Source of the DNA: Bacteroidales bacterium
GTDB taxonomy: Bacteria > Bacteroidota > Bacteroidia > Bacteroidales > ML635J-15
Direction: 5' to 3'
Assembly (NCBI GenBank): GCA_017551515.1
Contig: JAFZLK010000022.1
Span: 44,056-108,055, forward strand
Length of the DNA stretch: 64,000 nt
In this document: positions 41,378-49,246 of the stretch, one piece after another
Numbering within the stretch: position 1 is the stretch's first letter
Layout: each line of letters begins with the position of its first letter
Program-made: the position numbers and the translations under genes
The notes under the pieces: generated by a model
Told to the model about the DNA's origin: nothing
The model's database searches: none
The model's input: only the letters and a program-made list of their open reading frames with translations

Positions 41378-42450
41378 AGAAGTTAGCCATAATCGCATCC
41401 ACTATCACTATTGCCATATTGCTTACATTTTCGTGCAAAACAGGCAAGGACAGCGCAAGCGACAAGTTCAACGAACAACTTGTCCGCGATTCGTATAGGA
41501 TAATGTTCTTCAATACCGAAAACCTTTTCGACACGATAGACAATCCAGACACCAAGGACGATGAGTTCACTCCGCAGGGGGCAAAATTTTGGACAGGATA
41601 CCGCTACAGCACAAAACTCTCTAATCTGTCGAAAGTTATCATAGGTGCTGGCGGATGGGAATTGCCTCAGATAGTGGCACTTAGCGAAGTCGAGAACCGC
41701 AAGGTTGTCGAGGACTTGATAAACAAGACACCGTTACGCAACTCCGACTACAAAATAATTCACAAGGAATCGCCAGATGCTCGCGGAATAGATGTCGCAC
41801 TAATGTACAGAAAGAGATTCTTCTCTCCTATTTCCGAGAATTTTATTCCAGTGAAATATCCAGCAAACATTGGCACAGGAACAACTCGTGACATTCTTTA
41901 TGTAAAAGGCACGACCAATCGCAACGACACCTTGCATATCTTTGTAAACCACTGGCCGTCACGCTGGGGCGGACAGATGGAGACCGAAGAAAAAAGAATT
42001 TTCGTGGCAGGTATTGTAAAGCATACCACCGATTCGATATTCAAGACCAATAAGAATGCAAACATTGTCATTGTCGGCGACCTTAACGACTATCCAACAG
42101 ACAAGAGCCTAATCCACGGACTAAAAACCGAAACAGAATTTGACAACATTAAGAGCGATAAACTTTACAACCTTTCATATTATCTGCAGGAAGTCAAAAA
42201 ATTAGGCACACACAAGTTCCACGGTCAATGGGGAATCCTTGACCAAGTGATTGTTTCTGGCGCACTGCTCGACACTACAAACACAATTCACACGACCAAG
42301 GACGATGCACACATCTACAATCCAGACTTCATGCTAATGCCAGACGAAGGCTACACAGGCAAACAAGTGTTCCGCACCTATGTAGGCTACAAATACCAAG
42401 GCGGATACAGCGACCATCTTCCCACATACATAGATTTGAATTGGAAATAA
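41374..42450 (+). CDS. Endonuclease/exonuclease/phosphatase-family lipoprotein
   Basis: The protein has 358 residues. The signal ends in LLTFSC (lipobox Cys about residue 21). EEP-fold motifs in order are IMFFNTENLFDTID (catalytic Asn and Glu region), IVALSEVENRKVVEDL (metal-binding Glu), HIFVNHWPSRWGG (His), IVIVGDLNDYPTD (the D-x-N motif) and a final GGYSDHLPTYIDL (general-base Asp-His). The substrate may be extracellular DNA, phosphodiesters or phosphoinositides. As a lipoprotein it acts outside the inner membrane, likely in nutrient phosphate or DNA scavenging. It overlaps the beta-helix gene by ATGA. Confidence 0.92.
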   Translation: MKKLAIIASTITIAILLTFSCKTGKDSASDKFNEQLVRDSYRIMFFNTENLFDTIDNPDTKDDEFTPQGAKFWTGYRYSTKLSNLSKVIIGAGGWELPQIVALSEVENRKVVEDLINKTPLRNSDYKIIHKESPDARGIDVALMYRKRFFSPISENFIPVKYPANIGTGTTRDILYVKGTTNRNDTLHIFVNHWPSRWGGQMETEEKRIFVAGIVKHTTDSIFKTNKNANIVIVGDLNDYPTDKSLIHGLKTETEFDNIKSDKLYNLSYYLQEVKKLGTHKFHGQWGILDQVIVSGALLDTTNTIHTTKDDAHIYNPDFMLMPDEGYTGKQVFRTYVGYKYQGGYSDHLPTYIDLNWK

Positions 42451-42538
42451 AAGACGGAAGGTCTATCTGTCTTGCAGAAGACCTGTCTATTATTGTGTAG
42501 CCATCCATAAATTTATATTATTGTCCGCTAGTCTGGCT

Positions 42539-42698
42539 TGTCATTTCGGAAGCTAGTCGTAACACGCGATACAGAATGGGGAGCGTTGTGAAGACTGCTG
42601 TCCGTAATCTGCTAACGGATTATCGTTTAACAGATTCCGTACAGACAGGCTCACACGACACATACCTTAGTCGGTTCGCTTTGTCTTACGGAATGACA
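42539..42698. mobile_element. MITE-like element with inverted TGTCATTTCGGAAG ends
   Basis: TGTCATTTCGGAAG (42539-42552) and CTTACGGAATGACA (42685-42698) are inverted copies with 12 of 14 bases matching. The interior holds further inverted words: AATCTGCTAACGG against TTTAACAGATT. The 478-base gap between genes contains only this element and AT-rich flanks. There is no transposase. A REP/BIME-type repeat is the alternative. Confidence 0.55.
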
Positions 42699-42928
42699 GG
42701 ATTGGTGTTTAGCGGTCAACAATAATTACCCATTTGCATGCATACGCGAAATTTCGCCACTTGCAAACATCCCAGATGGAAATACGCATCAGACATTCGT
42801 CCCACATAGAAAAATTTCGCCCCACAAAACCAAGCAAACAGCCACTAAACACAAGACATTGCCACATTTTTAACCACAAGACTTTTGCTTGTCATTTCTT
42901 TGCGGCGATTTTTGAAAAAGAAAAACAG

Positions 42929-44206
42929 ATGAACATTTTAAGAAAAACTTGGTGCAGGACATATCAGGCCGCATTTCACATTGCACAGCCACTGCTACCC
43001 TACAAAGACCCAGTCGTAAAAGAAAGCATAAACGACATTCCAGAGATTTTACGCGCAAATAAAATCAGCAAGGTTGTATTCGTAACCGACAAGGGACTTG
43101 TCTCCGCTGGACTTGCTAAACGCATTGAAGATGTGCTTGCCTCAGCAAAAATAGAGTTCACAACCTATTCCGACACAGTACCCAATCCCACAATCGAAAA
43201 TGTGGAAGCCGTACGTGAAATATACCTAAATACAGGCGCACAAGGTTTTGTTTCTCTCGGCGGTGGCTCGGCAATGGACTGCGCAAAAGGTGCCGCTGCT
43301 CGCATAGCTCGTCCGCATAAGCCAATACAAAAAATGCGAGGAATACTGAAAGTACACAAAAAACTGCCTCTAATAATAGCTATTCCGACAACGGCAGGCA
43401 CAGGCAGCGAAGCAACCGTTACAACCGTAATCACTGACAGCAAAAAGAATTACAAATACCCAATCAGCGACTTCTGCCTGATTCCGCCATACGCAATCCA
43501 CGACTACACGCTCACGACAGGACTACCACAGAAAATGACATCAACCACAGGCATGGATGCACTCACTCACGCAGTTGAAGCCTACATAGGCGGTTCACTC
43601 AACAAAACATCGGCAGCAAACGCAGAAAAAGCAACACAACTGATACACAAATACTTGTATCGCGCATATACCAATGGCAACGATGCAGAAGCCCGTCAAA
43701 ACATGCTTGAAGCCTCATTCCGCGCAGGATTGGCATTCTCTATGAGCTATGTCGGTTATATACATGCGGTTGCTCATTCACTTGGTGGAAAATACGGAAC
43801 GCCACACGGACTTGCAAACTCGGTGCTTATGCCAATTATACTTCGCGAATATGGCGAATGCGTATATAAGAAACTGGCAAGATTGGCTCGCAAATCGGGT
43901 GTTATCTCCGAAGATCGCAGCGATGAAGAAACTGCAAAACTTTTCATCGACTGGATTCAGGAAATGAACGACAAGATGAACATTCCGCGCACAATAGAAG
44001 GCATTCGCGAAGAAGACATCCCAGAAATGGCAGCCAATGCCGATGCGGAAGCAAATCCAACCTACCCTGTGCCACGACTTATGGACAAGAAAGAATTGGA
44101 AAAGCTGTATCTACTTGGAAAAGTTGGAAATGCAGGAAAAAACCAATCGCACACTTTGCACCCTGAGCTAGCTGAAGGACAAATGAAGGAACAAAGCCGC
44201 GCTTAA
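42929..44206 (+). CDS. Iron-containing alcohol dehydrogenase
   Basis: The protein has 425 residues from the ATG at 42929. The frame is open further upstream, but that extension is basic, low-complexity and lies beside the MITE. Family III Fe-ADH motifs: VSLGGGSAMDCAKGAAA (NAD-binding GGGSxxD), IPTTAGTGSEAT, MDALTHAVEAYIGG, and the metal-binding YIHAVAHSLGGKYGTPHGLA. It reduces aldehydes to alcohols or the reverse with NAD(P)H, in the cytoplasm. The C-terminal tail after EKLYLLGKVG is variable. An aldehyde dehydrogenase gene follows 63 bases later with its own -7 box, a natural functional pair for aldehyde turnover. Confidence 0.93.
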   Translation: MNILRKTWCRTYQAAFHIAQPLLPYKDPVVKESINDIPEILRANKISKVVFVTDKGLVSAGLAKRIEDVLASAKIEFTTYSDTVPNPTIENVEAVREIYLNTGAQGFVSLGGGSAMDCAKGAAARIARPHKPIQKMRGILKVHKKLPLIIAIPTTAGTGSEATVTTVITDSKKNYKYPISDFCLIPPYAIHDYTLTTGLPQKMTSTTGMDALTHAVEAYIGGSLNKTSAANAEKATQLIHKYLYRAYTNGNDAEARQNMLEASFRAGLAFSMSYVGYIHAVAHSLGGKYGTPHGLANSVLMPIILREYGECVYKKLARLARKSGVISEDRSDEETAKLFIDWIQEMNDKMNIPRTIEGIREEDIPEMAANADAEANPTYPVPRLMDKKELEKLYLLGKVGNAGKNQSHTLHPELAEGQMKEQSRA

Positions 44207-44244
44207 TAGTCTTAACTCAATGAACGATGTGTTTTAAAATAAAT

Positions 44245-44252
44245 TAACTTTG
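44245..44252 (+). promoter_or_regulatory. -7 promoter box for the aldehyde dehydrogenase gene
   Basis: TAACTTTG, 17 bases before the ATG at 44270. Confidence 0.5.
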
Positions 44253-44269
44253 CAAACAAAACATAAACT

Positions 44270-45640
44270 ATGAATATCGAACAGACAGTTGAAGCACAGA
44301 GGAAATTCTTCTCATCAGGCAAAACATTCGACATAAAATTCAGACTTGATGCACTTGGCAAACTAAAACAAGCAATAAAAAAGCACGAAACAGAACTACT
44401 TGAAGCAATCAAAATGGATTTGGGCAAGTCAGCATCCGAATCGTACATGTGCGAAGTCGGGCTTACACTTGCCGAAATCACTCACTTCAGGAAACACCTG
44501 CGCTCGTGGGCACGTTCAAGGCGCAAATGCACACCGCTCACCAACTTCCACGCCAAGAGCATGATAGTACAGGAACCATACGGAGTGGTGCTGATAATGT
44601 CGCCGTGGAACTACCCTGTACTGCTTACGCTAGAACCGCTCATCGGTGCAATCGCTGCAGGAAACTGCGCAGTTGTGAAGCCATCGGCATATTCGCCAGA
44701 AACATCAAAGGTTATTCATCAACTGATTTCAGAAATATTTGAACCACAATATGTTGCTGTTATTACTGGCGGTCGTGCCGAAAATGCAGACCTTTTGGAA
44801 CAAAAGTTCGACTACATTTTCTTCACTGGCGGCGTAACTGTCGGGAAACTTGTCATGGAAAAAGCATCAAAGCATTTAACTCCTGTAACGCTAGAATTGG
44901 GCGGAAAATCACCATGCATAATTGACCACACAGCCAATCTGCGCATTGCAGCAAGACGCATAACCTTCGGCAAATTCCTCAACTGCGGACAAACCTGCAT
45001 TGCTCCAGACTATGTGCTAGTCGAAAAGTCGGTACACGATGAGTTTGTTAGACTTCTGAAAGAAGAAACCGTAAAAATGTACGGTGAAGACATTTTTGCC
45101 AACAAGGATTACGGCAAAATGGTAAACCAGAAGCATTTCGATAGAGTTTCGGGCTTAATAGCAAAAGAAAAAGTTGTCTATGGCGGTCGTTTGAAACAAG
45201 AAACATTACAGATTGAACCTACTATTCTCTACAATGTTACGCCAGATGATGCTATTATGCAGGAAGAAATTTTCGGTCCAGTGCTACCTATAATTACCGT
45301 TGCCGACACCAAAGATGCCGCCGACTTCATAAGAAGCAGACCAAAGCCGTTGGCATTATATCTTTTCACAAGCGACAAGAAAGTCGAAAAGCATTTTCTG
45401 CGCGAAGTACCATTTGGCGGCGGTTGCGTAAACGACACAATCATACACATTGCCTCCACCAACCTACCATTTGGTGGAGTTGGCAACAGCGGTATGGGCA
45501 GTTATCATGGCAAAAAGACTTTCGAGACATTCAGCCACGCAAAATCTGTTGTAAAGAAGTACACCTGGCTCGACATTGCCATGCGCTACCAACCATACAC
45601 AAGCTGGAAAGACAAGTTGATAAGACTTTTTCTAAAATAA
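44270..45640 (+). CDS. Aldehyde dehydrogenase (class 3-like)
   Basis: The protein has 456 residues. Motifs are VLIMSPWNYPVLLTLEPLIG, the NAD-binding FFTGGVTVGKLVM, the catalytic Glu in VTLELGGKSPCI and the nucleophile in NCGQTCIAPDYVL. EEIFGPVLPII and PFGGVGNSGMGSYHGKKTFE also match. The absence of an N-terminal extension and the short length fit the class 3/YwdH/CalB-like group that oxidises medium- and long-chain aldehydes; the C-terminal YTSWKDKLIRLF is a common membrane-associating tail in that group. It lies next to an Fe-alcohol dehydrogenase gene. Confidence 0.95.
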   Translation: MNIEQTVEAQRKFFSSGKTFDIKFRLDALGKLKQAIKKHETELLEAIKMDLGKSASESYMCEVGLTLAEITHFRKHLRSWARSRRKCTPLTNFHAKSMIVQEPYGVVLIMSPWNYPVLLTLEPLIGAIAAGNCAVVKPSAYSPETSKVIHQLISEIFEPQYVAVITGGRAENADLLEQKFDYIFFTGGVTVGKLVMEKASKHLTPVTLELGGKSPCIIDHTANLRIAARRITFGKFLNCGQTCIAPDYVLVEKSVHDEFVRLLKEETVKMYGEDIFANKDYGKMVNQKHFDRVSGLIAKEKVVYGGRLKQETLQIEPTILYNVTPDDAIMQEEIFGPVLPIITVADTKDAADFIRSRPKPLALYLFTSDKKVEKHFLREVPFGGGCVNDTIIHIASTNLPFGGVGNSGMGSYHGKKTFETFSHAKSVVKKYTWLDIAMRYQPYTSWKDKLIRLFLK

Positions 45641-45654
45641 AACCAGAACTTTTG

Positions 45655-45685
45655 AAACGATGCCTTAAAAACATCGTTTTTTTGT
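45655..45685 (+). terminator. Intrinsic terminator after the aldehyde dehydrogenase gene
   Basis: AAACGATG (45655-45662) pairs with CATCGTTT (45672-45679) and runs into further Ts. Confidence 0.85.
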
Positions 45686-45747
45686 AATAGCATAGAAAGG
45701 TTGAGAAAATATTTTAATTTTCTCTTGTGAAATAATACACAAATGTA

Positions 45748-45755
45748 TATCTTTG
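45748..45755 (+). promoter_or_regulatory. -7 promoter box for hicAB
   Basis: TATCTTTG, with TTGTG at 45725-45729 as a likely -33 element (spacer 18), 24 bases before the hicA ATG at 45780. Confidence 0.6.
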
Positions 45756-45779
45756 CTTCATAATACTACTGCTGAGACG

Positions 45780-45968
45780 ATGAAGATTCATGAACTTGAG
45801 AGGAAACTAAAAGCATCTGGCTGTTACTTTGTTCAGCATGGCAAAAGGCATGACCATTGGTACAGCCCGATAACAAACAAAAGTTTTCCTATTCCAAGAC
45901 ATGGATCTAAAGAAATTCCTTCGGGAACTCTGAAATCTATCAGCTATGAATCAGGTGTAGAATTATAA
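45780..45968 (+). CDS. hicA: HicA-type mRNA interferase toxin
   Basis: The protein has 62 residues from the ATG at 45780; an in-frame ATG nine codons upstream lies between the promoter and this start and gives a non-conserved leader. The HicA dsRBD-like fold is clear: KIHELERKLKASGCYFVQHG, the catalytic-histidine segment GKRHDHWYSP, and SFPIPRHGSKEIPSGTLKSI. HicA cuts mRNA and is neutralised by HicB, encoded 11 bases downstream. The order is toxin first. Confidence 0.92.
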   Translation: MKIHELERKLKASGCYFVQHGKRHDHWYSPITNKSFPIPRHGSKEIPSGTLKSISYESGVEL

Positions 45969-45979
45969 AAATAGAGGAA

Positions 45980-46396
45980 ATGGAAACAAAAAACAAACAA
46001 AAACTTACTGCATTCATCGAGGTTGGTGCTGATGGACTTTATAGCGTATGCACCGATACTAATCCAATTTGCATGATAGCTGGATATGGCGACAGCGTAA
46101 GCGAAGCAATGGAAGACTTCAAAGAATGCCACACCGAAACAATTGAAATGTGGGCGAAAAAAGGCAAAAAGTTTCCTGAAATTGAATTCGATTTCCGCTA
46201 CGACACAGTGAGTTTTCTGCAATACTACGGAAAAATAATCAGTCTGGCTGGACTTCAGCGACTTACAGGCATAAATCGCCATCAGTTAAGCCACTATGTA
46301 ACAGGGAAAAGCAAACCTTCAGCAAAAACAGTTGCGAAAATACAGCAAGGAGTAACAACTTTGGGCAAAGAACTTAGCAACGTATGTCTCGCATAA
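45980..46396 (+). CDS. hicB: HicB-type antitoxin with C-terminal helix-turn-helix
   Basis: The protein has 138 residues. The N-terminal part is the degenerate RNase H-like HicB fold (KLTAFIEVGADGLYSVCTDT, GYGDSVSEAMEDFKECHTET). The C-terminal part is an XRE-type DNA-binding domain (LAGLQRLTGINRHQLSHYVT and GKSKPSAKTVAKI), which should auto-repress the operon at the promoter near 45748. The pair is a standard type II toxin-antitoxin module. No anomaly is seen. Confidence 0.92.
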   Translation: METKNKQKLTAFIEVGADGLYSVCTDTNPICMIAGYGDSVSEAMEDFKECHTETIEMWAKKGKKFPEIEFDFRYDTVSFLQYYGKIISLAGLQRLTGINRHQLSHYVTGKSKPSAKTVAKIQQGVTTLGKELSNVCLA

Positions 46397-46407
46397 GTCG
46401 CAAATAA

Positions 46408-47652
46408 TTAATCCGTCTTCCCCGCCAGCCATCCTGTTGAGAAGGCAATCTGGAGATTATATCCGCCAGTATTAGCATCAACATCAAGAACTTCGCCAGC
46501 GAAGAAGAGACCTTTTACCAATTTCGATTCCATAGTCTTTTGGTTGATTTCGTCAACAGACACACCTCCGCTGGTAATAATGGCTTCTTTGAAATCGCGA
46601 TGCCCAATTATGTCGAATGCAAAATCCTTCATAAGCGAAACTATTCTACGGCGTTCGTCTCCAGAAAGTTGACTAGCATGCTTTTCTCCGTCCAACTTAG
46701 CCAAAGCAATGAAAACAGGAATCATCTGCATCGGCAGCCATTCACGGAACAAAACTTTAAGTTTTGCTTTGCCGTTGGCGTCAAGGTCACGAAGAATACG
46801 GGCATCCAGTTTCTTTTCTTCAAGAGCTGGCTTAAGGTCGATAGAAAGGCGTACCTTACGGTTTTCGTGCAAGGCAATTACAGCCCAACGACTCATGGTA
46901 AGAATCACTGGTCCGCTAACGCCATAATCAGTAAATTCGAGTTCGCCAAACTCCTCATGCGACTTCTTTCCATCAATCCACAACGATGCAGATATATTCT
47001 TGAGATTCAAGCAACTGAGTTTCGTAAAGAAATCACCCTTGCCGACAAGCGGAACCAAAGCAGGAAGAGCCTGCGAAACAGTGTGTCCACATTTTTTTGC
47101 AAATTCGTAGCCATCGCCAGTTGAACCAGTTAGAGGATAGGATTTCCCACCCGTACAAACAACAACCTTGTCGGCAAACAACGATTTTTCACCACTTTCG
47201 TTTTTTATTTTCATCCCACAAACTGCTCCATTCGCAACAATTATATCGGTTACAATGGTAGAGAACAAGAATTTAGCCCCAGCCCTACGCGCAGTAGCAT
47301 AAAGCGCATCCACCACATCAACAGCCTTTCCCGATGCAGGAAAATAGCGTCCACCACGTTCCAGCACGACATCAACCACAGCCTCATCGAGCATTGCAAG
47401 AATGTCTGACGAGAAAAACGATTTGAAAGCAGGATACAAGAATCGCGGTTCGGGATAAATGTTGCTCATGAAATCCTTGATGTCGTCGGAATTGGTCACG
47501 TTGCAACGACCTTTGCCAGTAATCATGAGCTTTCGTGCAGCACGAGCGTTTTTCTCCACCACTACTACACGCTTATCGCTTCGGCAAGCCGAAATCGCCG
47601 CCAAAAGCCCCGAAGCACCAGCTCCTACTATTATAACATCGCAGTCAGTCAT
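46408..47652 (-). CDS. NAD(P)/FAD-dependent oxidoreductase, HI0933/YhiN (BaiN-like) family
   Basis: The protein has 414 residues. Features are the N-terminal FAD-binding VIIVGAGASGLLAAISAC, KLMITGKGRCNVTNS, VVVCTGGKSYPLTGSTGDGY, GVSGPVILTMSRW, and a C-terminal GLFFAGEVLDVDANTGGYNL then QIAFSTGWLAG. The family contains flavoproteins annotated as aminoacetone oxidase or BaiN; the true substrate is unknown. It is convergent with hicB (11 bases between the ends). A TAACTTTG box (minus, 47673-47680) lies 20 bases upstream. Confidence 0.93.
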   Translation of the reverse strand: MTDCDVIIVGAGASGLLAAISACRSDKRVVVVEKNARAARKLMITGKGRCNVTNSDDIKDFMSNIYPEPRFLYPAFKSFFSSDILAMLDEAVVDVVLERGGRYFPASGKAVDVVDALYATARRAGAKFLFSTIVTDIIVANGAVCGMKIKNESGEKSLFADKVVVCTGGKSYPLTGSTGDGYEFAKKCGHTVSQALPALVPLVGKGDFFTKLSCLNLKNISASLWIDGKKSHEEFGELEFTDYGVSGPVILTMSRWAVIALHENRKVRLSIDLKPALEEKKLDARILRDLDANGKAKLKVLFREWLPMQMIPVFIALAKLDGEKHASQLSGDERRRIVSLMKDFAFDIIGHRDFKEAIITSGGVSVDEINQKTMESKLVKGLFFAGEVLDVDANTGGYNLQIAFSTGWLAGKTD

Positions 47653-47704
47653 GCAAACGAAAATTCAAACTACAAAGTTACGCATAATTTCAACGGCACA
47701 CCAA

Positions 47705-47736
47705 TAAAAAAAACATCCGCATCACTGCGAATGTTT
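47705..47736 (-). terminator. Intrinsic terminator after the ECF sigma gene
   Basis: On the minus strand AACATTCGCA pairs with TGCGGATGTT (arms 47726-47735 and 47712-47721 on the plus strand) and a run of seven or more Ts follows. Confidence 0.85.
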
Positions 47737-47767
47737 TAAGAAGATATTGAATTATAGAGTATGAAGA

Positions 47768-48352
47768 CTACCTGGTGAGAATTATTTTCTTTTCATCAAC
47801 AATTCTCCGCAAATTGAGTATCGCATAACGCATACGTCCAAGAGCAGTATTTATGCTAACGTTCGTAACATCAGCAATTTCCTTGAAACTCATACCACCA
47901 TAATGCCTAAGCATCACGACTTCCTTCTGCTCAGGAGGAAGATAATCAAGCAACTTTTTAACATCTGCAAATATCTGATTTTCAACAATTTTATCTTCAA
48001 CAGTAGAATCGGACAGACTGCATGAATTAAGAACATACTCGTTCTCATCACAGGAAGTCGTTCCGTTGTTTTTTTCATTCCTAAAATGGTCAACTATCAA
48101 ATTATGAGCAATTCTTATCACCCATGGCAGGAACTTTCCCTCATCTGAATATACTTGCGATTTCAACGACGAAATTACCTTTACAAAGGTATCCTGAAAA
48201 ATATCGTCCGCTAAACTGGAATCTTTAATGTTCAAAATAATATAAGAATAAACTTTATCCTTATATCTTTCTATTAGAACTTCGATACACTTTTTATCTC
48301 CCGCAACAAACGCAACAATCAGCATCTGATCAGTGAACTTGTCGTATGTCAT
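47768..48352 (-). CDS. ECF-type RNA polymerase sigma factor
   Basis: The protein has 194 residues. Region 2 has FVAGDKKCIEVLIERYKDKV, ADDIFQDTFVKVISSLKS and FLPWVIRIAHNLIVDHFRNE. Region 4 has LDYLPPEQKEVVMLRHYGGM and a helix-turn-helix SFKEIADVTNVSINTALGRM. No anti-sigma gene is adjacent on either side, unlike the SusCD-linked sigma/anti-sigma pairs of this phylum, so it may be a stand-alone growth- or stress-phase sigma. It is monocistronic, with a strong terminator 30 bases after the stop. Confidence 0.92.
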   Translation of the reverse strand: MTYDKFTDQMLIVAFVAGDKKCIEVLIERYKDKVYSYIILNIKDSSLADDIFQDTFVKVISSLKSQVYSDEGKFLPWVIRIAHNLIVDHFRNEKNNGTTSCDENEYVLNSCSLSDSTVEDKIVENQIFADVKKLLDYLPPEQKEVVMLRHYGGMSFKEIADVTNVSINTALGRMRYAILNLRRIVDEKKIILTR

Positions 48353-48481
48353 ACCATTATCTCTTTAAAAACCAGAGTAAAAGTGTATCTTATAGGCGTT
48401 CTTCCTTTCTTTTTTAGAATTAAAACTTTTTACTAAAACGCGAAAATAATAAATATTTTTAAATCTCAGCAAAAAAATCAA

Positions 48482-49246
48482 TTATTTTTTTCGCGCGACA
48501 TACAGAATCTCCTTTTTGTCGAGTCTGTATTTTTCTACCATTTCCATACTCAAATGGTCTTTAATGTCAAAATTCTCTACAACAAAACCAACCGATTCGA
48601 GCCTATGCGGATAGTCGAGTCCATGCCAGCGTACATGGTCGTACTGCCCAAAATGCTTTTCTCGCTCAAGAGGATCAGTTATCGTACTATCTTCGTATGT
48701 CTCAGTAAATTTCGGATTAATGGGAACCTGCAAAATTGCCGTACCGCCTTTCTTTAGCACGCGGAATAGCTCCTTCATGGCAGTAATATCGTTGGGAACA
48801 TGCTCTAGCACATGATTGCATATAATGTAGTCGTACGACTCATCGGGCAAAGGAATCTGCATAATGTCGAAATGCAGGTCGGCAATCGGCGAAACCAAAT
48901 CAGCTGTAGTGTAATCAATATTCTCCGCTTTCTTGAACGGCTTTAAGAATGGCTGTTCGGGAGCAATGTGCAAAACCGATTTTTTTGTCTTGAAAAAATC
49001 GGAATACTCAGTCCAATACAACCACATTAGTCTATGCCTTTCCAACGATAAACATTTGGGACACAAACGATTATCACCACCATTTTTACCATATGGCAAA
49101 AATTTGCGGAAGGATTTTCCACAAACCGGACAAGTAACATTATGCCCCATGTAGAACGGACGTACCAACAAGGAAAACAGTCCCGAAAACCTAATCAGGA
49201 TTGGACGTGGAATTTTCCTTACCAAAAAACTTATAAACTTCTTCAT
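48482..49246 (-). CDS. Class I SAM-dependent methyltransferase with N-terminal zinc ribbon
   Basis: The protein has 254 residues. The N-terminus is a basic/hydrophobic segment (FISFLVRKIPRPILIRFSGL) followed by a CPVCGKSFRKFLPYG... RLCPKC zinc-ribbon-like pair. A methyltransferase core of type 11 follows: VLHIAPEQPFLKPFKK, YTTADL, SYDYIICNHVLEHVPND, FRVLKKGGTAILQVPI. Proteins like this are often linked to glycan or polysaccharide loci, but the substrate cannot be read. Its start overlaps the end of the AddA-like gene by 4 bases, so it is the last gene of that transcript. Confidence 0.82.
   Translation of the reverse strand: MKKFISFLVRKIPRPILIRFSGLFSLLVRPFYMGHNVTCPVCGKSFRKFLPYGKNGGDNRLCPKCLSLERHRLMWLYWTEYSDFFKTKKSVLHIAPEQPFLKPFKKAENIDYTTADLVSPIADLHFDIMQIPLPDESYDYIICNHVLEHVPNDITAMKELFRVLKKGGTAILQVPINPKFTETYEDSTITDPLEREKHFGQYDHVRWHGLDYPHRLESVGFVVENFDIKDHLSMEMVEKYRLDKKEILYVARKK

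Noticed and set aside
42734..42928. Upstream extension of the alcohol dehydrogenase frame
   Set aside because: The added 65 residues are basic and unlike the family, which starts at MNILRKTW-type sequences; the ATG at 42929 was chosen.
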